The position numbers and the translations under genes were made by a program. From Brugia malayi (Eukaryota > Nematoda > Chromadorea > Rhabditida > Onchocercidae): a stretch of DNA of 64,000 nt. This document shows, piece by piece, positions 12,621 through 27,846 of the stretch (position 1 is its first letter; the number at the start of each line of letters is the position of its first letter). The DNA is taken from positions 3,696,001-3,760,000 of the forward strand of contig NW_025062478.1 of NCBI RefSeq assembly GCF_000002995.4, in the 5' to 3' direction. The notes under the pieces were generated by a model, which saw nothing but the letters and a program-made list of their open reading frames with translations, was not told the DNA's origin and made no database searches.

Positions 12621-14506
12621 TATTCAAATGCTTGTTTGCACATATGTATAAACAAATATATACATATGTCAATATTATAAGAAGAGAAACTTGCTGGCAA
12701 GAAAGGAATATGAAAATTATTATCAAGCAAGGCTAACAACCTATGCTCAGCATTTTTTCAATTTAATCAAGTCAAAAAAGCTCTATGGCAAACCTCAATA
12801 TACATCATTCGATTTCCTTTTTTGCTTCAGCTTTTTTTTTTTTTTCATTTTGATTACGATTGAAAACGAAAAAAGAATGATGAAAAGATGAAACGAAGTT
12901 AAGAATATATTCTATAGGCAATAAAAATTGAATGACAAAATAGGAATATCAATATTCTAAACCATTAATTATCATTTAAATTGATAAATGATTCCAATTT
13001 GAACATTATTCCTTCTGTTTTTTCTTTATTTAAAAAAAAAAAAAAAAAATGATTTTGACCAATTTACTTATTAAATATTACAAAAAATATACAAATATCA
13101 TTGGTTCTACTATTATACTTTTTAACCTAATTTTCTTAATTCGTATTGTAATTTCGAACTTTAATAAATTATAATATGCTCTTAAGATTATAAAATAATT
13201 GGCTTAAAAAATTTTACAAAATTTTTGTTCATAAAATATTTCTTGTTATCCTTCTTTCTTTTTTTTGTCTGTAAGCAAAAAGAATTAATTTCATATAAAT
13301 TCAATAAATTGGCAATGATTTTCTGTTTACTTCAATCACATCTAAAATATGCATAAAATTTTTTCAATTATAAACTATTAGTGTGAAAAGAAATTGAAGC
13401 ATTTATCATTTTCACATTTACTGACCATTTATGAAGTCCACTATAAGCAGTGGTCATTTTAATGAGAATAATTTACAAATAGCAGCAATACTTAAATATT
13501 TTATTTCTGTTCAATTTATTCCATACTTCAAGTTTATGACAGCTTTTTTTAGTTAATTAGCTATCAGTTTCGTTAATATAAATTACTAAATGTTTATTTC
13601 ATTTCATATTTAAGTTATTATTTTCTTTTCTATCTCTACAATTATGTTAACCTAATTATTTATACTTATACTCTTGCTCGTCTCATTGAAACTATTCATT
13701 TTACGCTTTGCTACGCTAATACAACTATTTACTAAATGTATAAGCTATATAAGCTACTAATTTATGCTAAAATTTTACGCAAAACTTTTTTTTTATAGTA
13801 CTCTATGCAGTTTTTACTACAAATGCTAAAAAATGAAGAATCTAAGTAAAAGTAATGTGAAAATATAAAGTGAATAAATTGATAAGTAAATTAAATTTGA
13901 TGTAAGAAATAAGTGGAATAGATGAAATTAAAAAGAAAAAGCAATAGACAGAGAAGCAAAAATAAATGCTAAATTATGCAATTAAAATATCCTCTAATTT
14001 TGTGAATTAATTACTATAAATTATTATAAATTCATATAATTATTGACAAATAATAATAGTACTGTTGGGAAAAATTTTACCTATCTAATGTCAATGCGAT
14101 CAGCGCGGTGAGAGTTTATGCAAAAGTAAAGATAAGAAAATATTTTCCTAACTTATACGAATTATTTCATATTTAAGTTATTATATGGGCAAATTATTTT
14201 GCTTCTTTCTTAGGATTACAGAAATAAGAAACATCTTGAGAATTTTAAACCTGAAATATATAAGGTAAGAGTGTTTTAAGTTCAAAATTTTAAAAATTTG
14301 GATATTAACAGAAAAATAAGAGAAAAACTCCTTCTTTTATCTTTTAACTTACATATTAATTCTTAAAGAAATTCCTTTCCTTTTTTCACAGTATGATAAA
14401 TTTCTTTTTAAAGTTTAAATTATAGTTAAAAGAAAAAGAAGAAACTTGTAGGGCAATAAATACATAAGCACAGCATTAGTGGCGACGATAAAGACAACAA
14501 TAAAAC

Positions 14507-15664
14507 TTATTTATAATGATAGTGGTGATAATATCTTATTTTTAATGATAGTGATGATAATATCTTATTTATAATGATAGTGGTGATAATATCTTATTTT
14601 TAATGATAGTGGTGATAATATCTTATTTATAATGATAGTGGTGATAATATCTTATTTATAATGATAGTGGTGATAATATCTCATTTTTAATGATAGTGAT
14701 GATAATATCCTATTTATAATGATAGTGGTGATAATATCTTATTTTTAATGATAGTGGTGATAATATCTTATTTATAATGATAGTGGTGATAATATCTCAT
14801 TTTTAATGATAGTGATGATAATATCCTATTTATAATGATAGTGGTGATAATATCTTATTTTTAATGATAGTGGTGATAATATCTTATTTATAATGATAGT
14901 GGTGATAATATCTTATTTATAATGATAGTGGTGATAATATCTTATTTATAATGATAGTGGTGATAATATCTATTTATAATGATAGTGGTGATAATATCTT
15001 ATTTTTAATGATAGTGGTGATAATATCTTATTTATAATGATAGTGGTGATAATATCTTATTTATAATGATAGTGGTGATAATATCTTATTTATAATGATA
15101 GTGGTGATAATATCTTATTTATAATGATAGTGGTGATAATATCTTATTTATAATGATAGTGGTGATAATATCTCATTTTTAATGATAGTGATGATAATAT
15201 CCTATTTATAATGATAGTGGTGATAATATCTTATTTATAATGATAGTGGTGATAATATCTCATTTTTAATGATAGTGATGATAATATCCTATTTATAATG
15301 ATAGTGGTGATAATATCTTATTTTAATGATAGTGGTGATAATATCTTATTTTTAATGATAGTGGTGATAATATCTTATTTATAATGATAGTGGTGATAAT
15401 ATCTTATTTATAATGATAGTGATGATAATATCTTATTTTTAATGATAGTGGTGATAATATCTTATTTTTAATGATAGTGGTGATAATATCTTATTTATAA
15501 TGATAGTGGTGATAATATCTTATTTATAATGATAGTGATGATAATATCTTATTTATAATGATAGTGGTGATAATATCTTATTTTTAATGATAGTGGTGAT
15601 AATATCTCATTTTTAATGATAGTGATGACAATATCTTATTTATAATGATGATGGTGATAATATC
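14507..15664. repeat. 29-bp tandem array, ~40 copies, with higher-order structure
   Basis: A tightly conserved 29-bp unit containing AATGATAGTGGTGATAATAT is repeated about 40 times. Variants differ at GTGG/GTGA, at TCTTATT/TCTCATT/TCCTATT and at the last base of ATTTA/ATTTT. Variants recur in fixed order, giving 4-unit (about 116-bp) higher-order blocks near 14580-14870 and again near 15120-15300. One unit near 14970 has lost a base. Each unit carries at least one TGATAA. It lies midway between two divergent genes. Confidence 0.95.
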
Positions 15665-18600
15665 AGCGTAATAAAATATATGCATAATAAAATTAACTTA
15701 ATCGTACTGCTAGTTTATGTAAGCCATCTGAAAGTTTTAATGAAATAATTTCAACTAAACCATACTGTAGAAATTAGGCCAACCATTACAGTACACTCGA
15801 ATAGACCACATTTAGGATATGGTATCACAGCCTTCAAGTTACATTTTCTTACTGTATTTTAGTTACAGTATTTTATTCTCGAAATACAGTATCTTAACTA
15901 TATATTATTTTCAACTCTTTTTTTTAGCTTATTAAAGAAATGAACAAAAAACAAAACACTTAAGTAAAAATGATTATTTGCTACCTGGTTATCGTCATTG
16001 ATGTTCTCAGCCAATAATTCAATAATTAAATGAATACGATGGGGAGGAAGAAAGTGCGGAAATGACGAGAATATGGGAGCGCAGATGAAGAGAACATGGT
16101 AAATAGCCAAAATAAAATTAACAAGTCTAAAATTAAGCGGAAAGAGAGAGAGGCAAAAAAAAAAGTATGACTTAGAGGAGAGAAGTAAGTAAGAATTAGG
16201 AAAGGCAAAAAAAAAAAATCAGAAAAGTCATCAATTAATGAAAAATCGGGAAAAGTGAAAGAAAAACGCGGGGATAACGAAAACAGGGAATTTGAAAAAC
16301 AAAACAGGATAGTAAAATTAAAGAGAACAATACAAAGAAAAAGGTTAAAAATAAAGAATCAGTTTTATAAATTGTTATCAGTTCATTTTAAAAGCGAGAA
16401 AAAGGATTGCTTTTCCGTTTTTAACTTTTCTTTTTTTTTTTTTTTTGCTTTGATATTTAATAAATTAAAAAAAAAATTGACCGAAATAGAAAAAAAAAAA
16501 CGCGAGATATAATGGATTTGTTTGAGGAAAAATGAATTGTTAGAGCTATAGAGCGAAATAAGTTTTCAATTCAAGAAATTGAAGTTTTTTTTGTTTTCAT
16601 TTCTTTTCTCTCTCATGTTTTGTTTTCAAAACAAAAGGAAAAAATTAAGTGATGAAGGAGAAAAACAAACAGAAAAAAATAAAAAATTTAATTATAATGA
16701 ATTTATAAAAAATTCATAAATTTTCAAAGAAAAAAATGAAATTTTATTTTTATTTTCATGATAAATTATCAAGAAAAATGCAAAGCAAAAGTTCCGGAAA
16801 CAAAATTTTGATAATAATTTCCTCAATTTAAGCTTCCTTTTTTTGTGTTTTAACTGCCTATTATTTTTTGATTTTATATTCAAATATTTTATTATTGAAT
16901 ATTGGAAATTGATATAGGAGAAAAAATAAACTTAAACTTTTTTCAAGGAGAAGACAATAAAACTGGTTAGTTAAAAAAAAATATTTTTAGATTTTTTATT
17001 TGCATTTCAAATCCATAGCAAATGATTAAGAATATTTTGACTATAATAATAACTTTTATTACTTGTCAATTTAAAAAGAAAAATTTATTCATATTTTTTT
17101 TTCTTGGTGATTTCAATAGGATTTCAGTATAATTCAAGAAATCACAACGAATGTTTGATAAAATGATATCAATTAATTGTGATAACAAGTTCAAATAAAT
17201 TGATAACAATTAAAACATATGAAAGATAATTTGAAATGTTAGTTTTTTGTTTCAAATAAATGAAAATGATTAGAAAATTACATTCTGTTTAATTAAGTTA
17301 ATCTTTCAAGTTGTTAACTTAATTAATAATGATTGATAGCAACTGATAGATTGGAATATTGAATATTTTTATTTTATTAGCAAATACCCATACATACCAT
17401 TTTGGATTGTAATTTCATACTATTTCAATCTATTGTTCCTACTTTTGTCGCTTTCTCTTTTTATTTAAATTTATTAAAATTGTTTCTAAATTTTAGTTAT
17501 TGCAAAAATAAAAATTTTTTGTTCAAAAATTTTATAAATATTGAAACAAAAAAAAAGAGAAAGGAAAAGAAAGGAAAAAAAAAGTGAAATCAGCAATAAA
17601 CAGTGACAAAAACCAATCATTTTTTTTTCACTTTTCAGATTTTAGGGAAATCCCAAAAGTGCCTTTCCAGTTTTTCACACTTAAAAATGTTTGAAAACAA
17701 AATTCTTTTTTTTTTTTTTAAAAAAAAAGGATAGAATATTGCCACTTACTAAATCACAATTGTGATAATATTTAAAAATTTTATCATATATCAATTTATT
17801 GATTGATAATTAGACAAAATATACAAATAATATTTATTAAAAAATGATATAATTAAAATCTTTTTATCCTAAGCCTTAGTTTAAAATTTCTTTTTCATTG
17901 TGCTTAATTTAAAAATTTCCAATTTTAAAACAATATTTGTTGTTTTATCAAATTTAAAAATTAGTTTTAATCAAAACAATTTATTTTTTAATTTTTTTTG
18001 CACGAAAAAGTACATAAGAAAAAGAAAAATAATGAAAAATTTAAAATTTTTACTAATTAAAAATTGAAAAGAAATTGAAAATATTATAGAATTAATTAAA
18101 ATATAATATAAATTGAAGAACATTGGATAAATAATAAAAATGATAAGGGATTTGTCGATTTTTTCTTCTGAAATAAAATACATTAGAAAAGGTAGAATGA
18201 AAGAATTTTTGAGCTTTATCATTTATCATTTCATTTAGCTTTATCATTTAATGAGCCTTATCATTTATCATTTAGTTTAGCTTTATCATTTATCATTTTG
18301 TTTAGCACATAAGACATTAATTTGTCCATTTTTTTCATTTACTTATTGATTTATTTAAAATAACAACGAATTCATTTCAATGTTTCGTTTTTTGTTTGAT
18401 TCTAATTTTAATCAGAAATTGTTATTTAAGCGAAGAAAAAAGAATGTTTGAGAGTTTAAAAAATTGAAATAACGCAGAATTATTGAAAATTTTTGTTTTC
18501 ATAGCAACAAATAAATTTTTGAACAATTTTTTAATGTTTAAATTTATTTAAAATTTGCAAGATTCATTAGCAGCTAAATCAAAAAAGTATTGATAAGCAT

Positions 18601-21330
18601 AATTAAATTAATGAGGAAATTAATGAAAATAGGCAATAAAATTAGGCATTGAATCATTTTTTTTTCATGTTTTTTATGTCAGATAATGTAAGATTAATTA
18701 ATAATTAATTTTGAACAATATAAAGAAAAAACTTTCTAGTATAATATTTCAAATTGGAAAATCATTGATTTATGAAAAATGTTTGCAAAATTTGAGATAT
18801 GAAAAAGCAAAAGAGTGCGAATTATTAATTACATTATCATTATCAAATTAATCAAATTAGCAAGGGAAGGCTTTTGTTCAAATTATAAATTAGCATTTTT
18901 ATTTACTTTTTTTAAAAAAAAATCTAATATAAAAGTTTTTGTTATTAATTCGCTATAAAAACAAAATACGAACGAAGAAGAAATTAATAAAAATGATATA
19001 TTGAAATGTTTACAAATAAATAATCAAATGGTAAAAAAGAATCCTACAAAAAACAAACAAAAATAAATTTGTTTATTTTTCCTCACTCTTTTTTTTTTTT
19101 TTTTTCTATTTAAAAATACAATAAGAAAAATAAATAGTTTGGAAGGAAGAAAAAAAAGAAAATGAAACAAATATATTTTTTTTTTGACTTTTTTTTGCAA
19201 CTTAGAAAATTATTTTTTAAATATTGGAACTTATATACTTATATTCCATGCATTCATACTTGTTTACACCTATTTTTACTTATAATTTTGTTTCGTTTTT
19301 TTCTTTTTCATTTTGTATTACTTCTGATAACATTATCATTTATCACAAATTACTTCAAATAAATTACTAATTTTATCATTGTTAACTTTTTTTTTGCTTC
19401 CTTTTTCTCTCATTTTTTTTTATTGAAATTTATTGTTTTTCATTTAATTATTTGTTATTAAAGAGTAATATTTGATTTTTTTTCTAGAAAGCATTGACAA
19501 AAAAAAAGAAAGAAAAATTAATTTTATTTTTGTATATTTTCAGCTATTCCAATATGATAAATCATATATTTATTTTTTAAAAAAAAAAGAAAATTTTTTG
19601 TCATTTTTTATTTTCTTCCTCGCACATTTTGTAATGAAAATTTTGAAAACAATGACACGAAACATATATAATTTAATTAACTAAAATTTAATTAATTTAT
19701 TAAATAAATTGTAATTTGTTAAATAAATTATTTAACTCTATAATTTATTTAATTTATTTCCTTTTTGCTTTTTTTATTTATTAAATGAATAAATTTAAAT
19801 ATAATTTGCGAAAAGTTGAAAATTTATTTTTAATTTGTACCAAAAAATAAATGGTACGAACGAAAGTAAATTATATGTGTGTAATGTTAACATGTATAAA
19901 ATTAATTGACATTTAATAAGTAAAATGAAAACGTAAATTTCTCAAGTAAACGTGTACTTACGTAAAAATAGATGTGGACGTAAATACTTACACAGTACGT
20001 GTAACAGTAACAAGTAATGAAGGACAAAAAAAAATTAGTCGAAATACAAATTATATATATTATAAATAATTGACATTAAATAAGTATAAAATAAATAATA
20101 TAATATTGATTATCTAATAATTTTAACTTGAAAACAAAATATATATTTTAATTAATTAATTAATCAGTAAATTTATTAATTAAGCACATTGCAAATATTA
20201 TCGTATAATTATTAAAAAATACATAAGTTCTTTTCATTTTCCTGCAAATATTTGTTAAATCGAATAATATTTTTGCCTAAAAAATAAAATAATTTTATTT
20301 GTACATATTTTTAATTAATAAGTAATTTAATCATTAAATATATAAATACAGATAATAAGTAAAATTTGCTGATTAAATATTAAAATAATAATAGCAAATA
20401 TTAAAATAATAATAGTAGTGGTAGTTAAATATTATAAAATTAATCGTGTATTAAACACTTAAAATAAAAAAAAGTTCAAAAAAAATTGATTGAACAAAAA
20501 TTATTTAAATTCCATTCAACGATAATTTCAACGCGAATAATCAGACTAATGATAAAATAATTCAGAAATTGAAATAAAAATGGGAAAAAAACGTTAAAAT
20601 TGTTTTTTTTAAAAAAAAATTTGAAATCATAATAAAGTAATTTAATTCTCACAAAAAATATAGATAAAACAGAAAAATAAAAAAACTGAATAAAAAAAAA
20701 CTACTCATATTATTTTAAAAAGTAAAAATATGAAAGGTTTTTCTTAGTTTTATAAATAAAAAAAAAGTTTTATAAATAAATACTTTAATTTTTTAAAAAA
20801 TAAATAATTTAATTTAAGAAAATAAATAATTTTTCAATTTAACTTTCAAATTTTTTCATATTTTAGAAATATAATTTGAATTATTATCATAAATAACTAT
20901 TATTCTAATTTAAAAGAAAAAAAAAAACAAAACAAAACAATTCCCATACATTTGCTAAAAAACATAAAAGAAATTAAAATTTTAATTTTAAAATTAATCA
21001 TTTCTCTGCTTGGCATCAATTTCTTATTTACTTCAAAAAAAAGAAAAACATTAGGTAAATTTTTTTTTCCTTTTGTTTTTTCCTATTAGCTTAAAATTTC
21101 ATTAATTTCCATTTTTTTTTTTTTTTTTGTTGTTGTTCGAGGAAGAAAATTTTTTAAAATTTACTTATTTACTTTTATTAGTTTCGAAAGTTTAAAATTT
21201 TGTTTTGTTATCAGTTGGCTTCGTGCAAATGAATCACATAGCAATAGATGTAACAACAACAGTTCGTGATAAAAACAGTCTGACAATAAATTAAAAAGCT
21301 AAATTGACATGCATATGTTTACTAAAACTC
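15665..21330. other. Intergenic region, no gene recognised
   Basis: About 5.7 kb of AT-rich sequence. At 15740-15900 there are several TACTGTA/TTACAGTA motifs in both orientations, possibly a decayed repeat; similar motifs recur near 47750-47800. No splice-bounded coding exon was found, and the open frames are Phe/Leu/Lys low complexity. Confidence 0.45.
18226..18304. repeat. Short TTATCATT-containing tandem repeat
   Basis: Three or four imperfect copies of a roughly 33-bp unit containing GCTTTATCATTTATCATTT. It concentrates about seven TTATCA hexamers in 80 bp. Confidence 0.8.
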
Positions 21331-22071
21331 TTATCAAATGATAAGACTAAGTTTTGATTATTTTTTAAATTCAATAATTAATTAATTAAAGCACTGATTA
21401 GTTTTCTATAATTTAAAATCATAGTGTTATAGTTCATTGTTCATTTAATATCTTTTAAAAAAATGATAAATGTTCATTTTATTAAATCAAATTTCTTTTT
21501 CTTTTTTGCTTCACGTATATACTAATGCTGATAAAAATATGACTAGTGATAAATATTGATAAGATAATTTTAATGCAATAATGAATTTTTGACTTTTTTT
21601 TAAAGATAAATAATGGTATAGTGCATATTACATTATTGATATTTAAAAGATTATTGATAAATATAATATTTATTTAATTAGTATGATAAAAATAAGGTCA
21701 CTGATAAACATGAAATAAAATTACTGATAAATAATTGATAATCGTAGTAATATATGTTTCTTAACAAATATGATAGATATTTATGATTATTGCTAAACAA
21801 ATCAGTAATGAATGATAAAATGTTGTTATCAGCGATTTCCTCTCATTAGTGTAATTTGAAAATTGCAATTGATAGATGATAGAATGACTATGATAAGTTG
21901 TACGACTAATTCAATCGTCCACAACGTCGTCGTCCATTTGGTCAGTTTATCACAACTTTTGACCTTATCAATTGCCACTATGCTGATAATGACTCGCCTT
22001 ACAATTGTATATATTATCATCGCTTTCTTTATGATAAATACAGGTAATCTGATAATTTCTATACTTTATCA
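21331..22071 (+). promoter_or_regulatory. Dense cluster of TGATAA/TTATCA (GATA-factor type) hexamers at the TSP1 gene start
   Basis: By eye there are about 15 TGATAA and 6 TTATCA in roughly 740 bp, around and just upstream of the signal-peptide exon. At this base composition only one or two would be expected. TGATAA is the core recognised by nematode endodermal GATA factors such as ELT-2. Promoter function is inferred from position and density only. Confidence 0.45.
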
Positions 22072-25000
22072 TATTATATTAGCATTTAATGAAAAATTTT
22101 TTATTTTAATTAACAAAAAAAAAATTTTTTTATTTTTTTTCCAAAAGAGAAGAAATGTAAATTTAGATTTTTTTATTTTAGTGATAATGAAATAGAGAGA
22201 AAAAAAAAGTTTTTTCGTTTCTTTTTCTTTGATAAATTCAAAATTAAAACAAAAAACAAACTAAAATGAATTTGGATGAAAGATAAAAAATTTTTTTAAA
22301 TAATTTACAGAGACAAAATAATTTTAAATGTTCACTTAGATTTATTATTACTTATCTAAATGAATCTAATCATATTTTTTTTTTTTTTTTATCAATCTAT
22401 ATTACTTATTTTTCTCTTTCAATATAAAACATTTTAAAATAATATTATTTAGTGCTATAAAATGATAAGAAAATTCTGATAGCATTTTTAAATTATTATT
22501 TTTCTTTCAAAAAAATCATAGACTTTGGTTCTATTACATAATAATTGAAAAATGGTAGAAACTTTTTTATAAAATATCAATTTTTTCACGAAAAAAAAAG
22601 CAATTTTAGGCTTTGATAAATTGTTGATTTCAAAAAAGAAAAAAATAAATCGAAAAAAAGTGTAAAATAAAGTATTTTATCATAAATTTATAAAAATAAA
22701 AATTGTTACATTGATAGAAAATAAAAAATAAAAAAAAATTATAAATTAAAAAACCGAAGAATATTCTTGTTCAAGCAGAAAAATAAGTTTTATTTGTAAA
22801 AAGGAAATAATTTCTGCTCAAATGAAAAAAGTTGAAATCAATTTAAATTTAGAAAAATTGAATATTCAAATATACATTAATTGATAAAAATTAAAGAGAG
22901 AGAGAGAGGGAGAGAGGGAGAGAGGGAGAAAGAGAGAAAGAGAGAGTAATAATTTGGAATAGGAATGTATGAAATACGAACTGAAATTGTAGTAAAATAG
23001 AAATTAATAAATAACAAATTGGAAAGAATGAAATAAAATAAATTAAAATCGTCCATTTTAATTATTATTTTACTAAATAAACAAGAAAAAAAACAAAAAA
23101 AAAGAAAGTAAAAAAGTTATTTATCATTTTGGTAAATCAAATTTGCTAAATATTTATCAAATTTTAAACTTTTATTTTTTTTTTCTTTTCAAAATCTTAA
23201 GAAACTGATAAATCGTTTCTTTTTTCTTTAATTTATTCGAATTACTTAAAGAATTTTGATGAATTAAATTTATTAATTAATAATTTTTAAATCAAAACAA
23301 TGTGAGAAGAAATTATTTGGGTGGTATTTTGAATGCTTTTTATGGTAATTTCTAGAAAATCAACACATTTGCTTCTTTTCATAATTCTTTTTTTTTCGTT
23401 TTCTTTTTATGTAATAAATTTAAATTCTTATTTTAAAAAAAAAAAAAAAAAAATGGAAAAAAACTTTCCATAAAATGAAATTATTTTTCATCTTTTGAAT
23501 TTATTTCTTTATTATTATTATCAAAAAAAAAAAATAGAAGAAAAAGAAATTTTTCTTATAAAACTTTTAGATTGTCCATTTATGAATTTTTTTTTTTTTT
23601 AATTATTTTAAAAGCTTTTAGTTTTAATTAATAAATAATAATGAAATTGAATGATAATCCAATATAAGAATGAAAAAATAATAATAAAAAAATGATAATA
23701 ATTGGATGTCATTAATTATTGTCTGCAAAGAGTGCTATAAATTAATTAATTTCTGTTTTTTTTTTCATTTTTTTCATTTTTTAGCTAAAAAAATTTTAAA
23801 TTATTTCTAACATTCATTTTTTAACTTTTGAATGAAAAGTGTAAAATCTTTTCAACATTTCAATTAATAATTAAATAAAAGAATTTTTGATTAAAAAAAA
23901 TGATAAATTTCACATTAATTTTAACAAATATACATGTATGCTATGAAGAAATAATATTAGAAATTAGAAATTAAAATATTTGAATTACTATAATTATTTA
24001 TTAGAAAAACTTTTTTTGTTTTGTTTTACTGCTACAAATAAAATTCTCCTATAAATTCGGAAAATTTTTTAAATATAGTAGCTAAAACGGATGTGAAATT
24101 CGGAAATGAAATGAAAAGTATGGAAAAGGAAAAGTTAAACTATAACTAAAATAATAATAATAATAATATGAGCGTATGAAAATGGAATTCGTTTATTACG
24201 TCAAATATTAATTAAATATTTAAAATAGTAATTAAATACGAATTAGATATTCTTCTTTTTTTTTTTTATGAAATACATAATATGCGTAAAGCAAATGAAA
24301 AAAAAAATAATTTTTTTTTTTAAATTTTTAACAAAAAAAAAAAGAAAACAAGGACAAATTTAATTGCTAAATGATTAATAATTAAATTTAAATGAGATAA
24401 AAATGTGATAGATATTGAAAATTTTAGAACAGAACTCAATTAATCATAAATATAAATACTAATAGATTTTATATTCACACAGTTAAAATAGATGAAATGA
24501 AAATTGGAATATATTATATAATAAAAGAAACATTCAAAATTTGATTGTATGATGCTAAAAGAAAAAAGTTAAAAGTAGGCGGTAAATAGAGCAGCGCGGC
24601 GCAAAATGATGAAAGATATTTAGGCCTAAAGTGAGTCATTAAAATATGAAAATGCATCTTTGCACTAAATACCTAAAAGAAAATATTAGAAATAAAAAAT
24701 TTTTTTTTTCTTTTTTCTTTTTTATAAATTTTTCAGATGAATGAAGCGAATGAAATTTATTTCATCAAATGGAATTAATTTCTAAAATGTGAAAATTAAT
24801 GAAATATTATATAATATTTGATAGCATATTTGTCAATTTTTTTATTTTTTAATTAAAAAAAAAAAAATTTTTTTTCTCGTTTAGCAAATTAATTTTAACA
24901 GATTTTAATGAATTTTTCCTGGTATTTTTAATAAAAATATTAAGAGTAGTAGTAATTAATATAATAATAATAGTAATTGAAAAGGGAAAGTGAGAAAGAA

Positions 25001-27813
25001 AGAATAAATAATCGATATGCTAATTTTTTGTTTGTTTTGTTGATTTTATGATTAAAATTTTTTTTCGCACTTTTTCAAATTTAATTATTTTTAATTAAAA
25101 ATAATTAAATAAGAAATTATTAACTAAATAAAAAAATAAATAAGCAAAATAAAAGAAAAGATAAGAAAGTAATTGCATTTATTCCTCTCTGCCAGTCTTT
25201 CAATTTTTGGTTTTATTTTTTTGTTAGCTTCAGAAAAGATTTATATTGAAAATATTTTATGATCGACGTAATTATTTATGAGAGCGAATTAATATTTTAC
25301 AACCGTTTTTCTTCTCCGGAAAACGGATGTGTTTAGATTTTATTTTCGTTATTTTTTTTTTTTTTATTTTTTAAATTTTACAACTAGTATAGAATTTTTT
25401 GTTCCGATATTCTTCCAAATGAAAAGCAAAAATCAATTTTATTTTTCCTATTAACCATCGTATTTGAATTTTAAAAAAAAACGAAACCAAAATTCACGAA
25501 AAAAAGGGAAAGATAAAAAGAGTAACAATTAAAGTAATAATTGATAAGAATTAAGTTATTAATGATAACATTTATACTTCACGGTAATAATAGTAATAAT
25601 AATGATAATAGTAGGAAATTGACTATGACAATGATAAGCAATGACAGATTACTGATAATACTGCTATTCGTAACAATCAATTAATGCTAGTGATAAGGAT
25701 CACGTATAAACAGTGTTATCAGTGATAAAGGAATAGTATAGAATACAATGGACAAATGATAATGACTACGTTTTACTGATAATTTTTCACAGTTTATATT
25801 GCTGATAAATCATTCTTTTTTTCTTTTAGTTTATTTATATTTATTTTTTTTTCTTTTATTTTAGTTGTCTTAACAATTATCAAATTTATGATAACAATCT
25901 GAAAATTATAAACAATTGAACTTTGCTGAGCAAAAAATTTATTAAACATTTAAATGTTTTATAAATTATCATTTTAACATATATTTTGGTTTTTAAAAGC
26001 TTTTTTTAGTAAAAAAAATTTAGTAAAAAAATTTTCATAATTACAGCACATGGATCACCAACAAAAAAGTCATCAATAGAAATTATTATTGATACAAATG
26101 TAAGTTTTATTAAATTGTTATTTGAATTTTTAGATTTTTTTTTTTAAATTATAAATTTATTAATTTTTGAAAAATAACAGAAATTTACTAAATAATCAAT
26201 TTGTTGAATAAATTTATTCATTTTTTTTCTTTCATCATTTCTACTTTTCATTTTTTCTTTCTTTTCCTTAGCTACTCGTTCAATTACCTACATTTTTTAA
26301 AGATTTTTTAAACAGTTCTTCTAATATTAATTAAGTTTTCAAATTATGTCAATAATTTGATTAAAATTACCATTTTATGATATTAATTAAATTTTCAAAT
26401 TACACTAATAATTTCTTAAAAATAACATATTTTATTAGTTTGCCAATTATACATATTCGCACAATCGATAAAAAGTATTAAAGTATTAATAAAATAAACT
26501 TAATTAACTTTTAATTTCATTTTTCGTTTTTTCAAATTTAATTGATAGCATAAAGATTATTTAGTTAGCAGGTTTTAATCGTTTTCTTAATATATTAATT
26601 AGAAAAAATAATTATTATTCTATTAATACATTTCCAATTAATAATAATTAATGTACTGCATTAATTAATATTTAATTATGATTAGTAGTTGCTCTTATAA
26701 TGAAATTCATTTGTAGAATTAAATTTGCATATATGTTGCTTTTAATTAATTAATTGTTTATTCTTTAAATGCTATCTACATTTAAGTAATTGATTTCAAT
26801 TTAACGTCTCATATTTGAACTTTTTTGTTTAATTGTAATTTATGCTTAATCATTATAATATTCAAAACTTAATTATAATAAACCATAATTAGACATATAT
26901 GAATTTGTTACATTTAAACAAATAATCAATTTTAAATTAGCTTTATCATTATCACTTATCATCATTTTCATCAAAATTATCTTAAATCATTTTTTCATCT
27001 TTGTTTTTTTTTTCTTCTACAAAGTATTTAAATTTTAAAAAACAATGAAAAATATAAAACTGAAAAACTTATATATTTTTTAAAATTTTTCTTTTTTTTT
27101 TTATTTGCTCTTTAACAATTTTAACTTAGGAAAAAAAAAAAAAAAACGAATGAAAGGAAATAGTTATTAGTGAATAACAAATTGTTAAAAGCTGAAATTT
27201 TCATTTTTATTTTTGCACTTTTTTTTTTCAACAAAAAAAGAAAAAAGTTCTATTTTTGTTTCCTTTTTTTCTTTCTTTCCATTTTCATTCTAAATAAATA
27301 CATTTTATTTCTTTCATCTCTCTTCTTCTCTTCCCTTCCCCTCTCTTCTCTTTCTTTTTTCAAATTTTTAAAACATTTTTAGTGAAATAGAAGAAAAAAA
27401 AAAAAATTAGAGAATTATTCATCCGTAAATGCAAGCATTAGCTAACAAATATAACATCAATGCATTTAGTTTTTTTTTTTTTAAAAAAAAAATGAAAAAA
27501 AAAAGATTAAAAAATAATCAATGAAAAAAAAAATTTTTTTTTTAAATTAAAAAAAAAAAATTATGAATAAAGAATGTAAAGTAATTTGCATATTAAAATG
27601 AATTATTTTGTTAAAACAATTAGTTTAAAAGAATTTTTTTTTTTCATTTTATTTATTAATTTTTTTGTTGAATGAAAATCTTAATTAACTCAGATTATCG
27701 TATTTTATCTTATCTTTTTAATTCTATAATATGTTTATATTTAATTTTTTTTTTCAGTAATAATTTTAGTTTTAATAATATTTTGAATTTTTTAATTGCA
27801 TTAAAAGAATTTC

Positions 27814-27846
<33 letters not shown>

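Larger units (their letters stand above)
6518..14506. other. Intergenic region, no gene recognised
   Basis: About 8 kb between the start of the minus-strand Kv channel and the 29-bp tandem array. It is made of A/T homopolymers, a TG-rich stretch, GCAT repeats near 8971-8986 and ATT/GTT-type microsatellites. Short open frames are poly-Phe/Lys/Ile low complexity. I see no splice-bounded coding segment, although distal 5' UTR exons of the channel could lie here. Confidence 0.5.
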
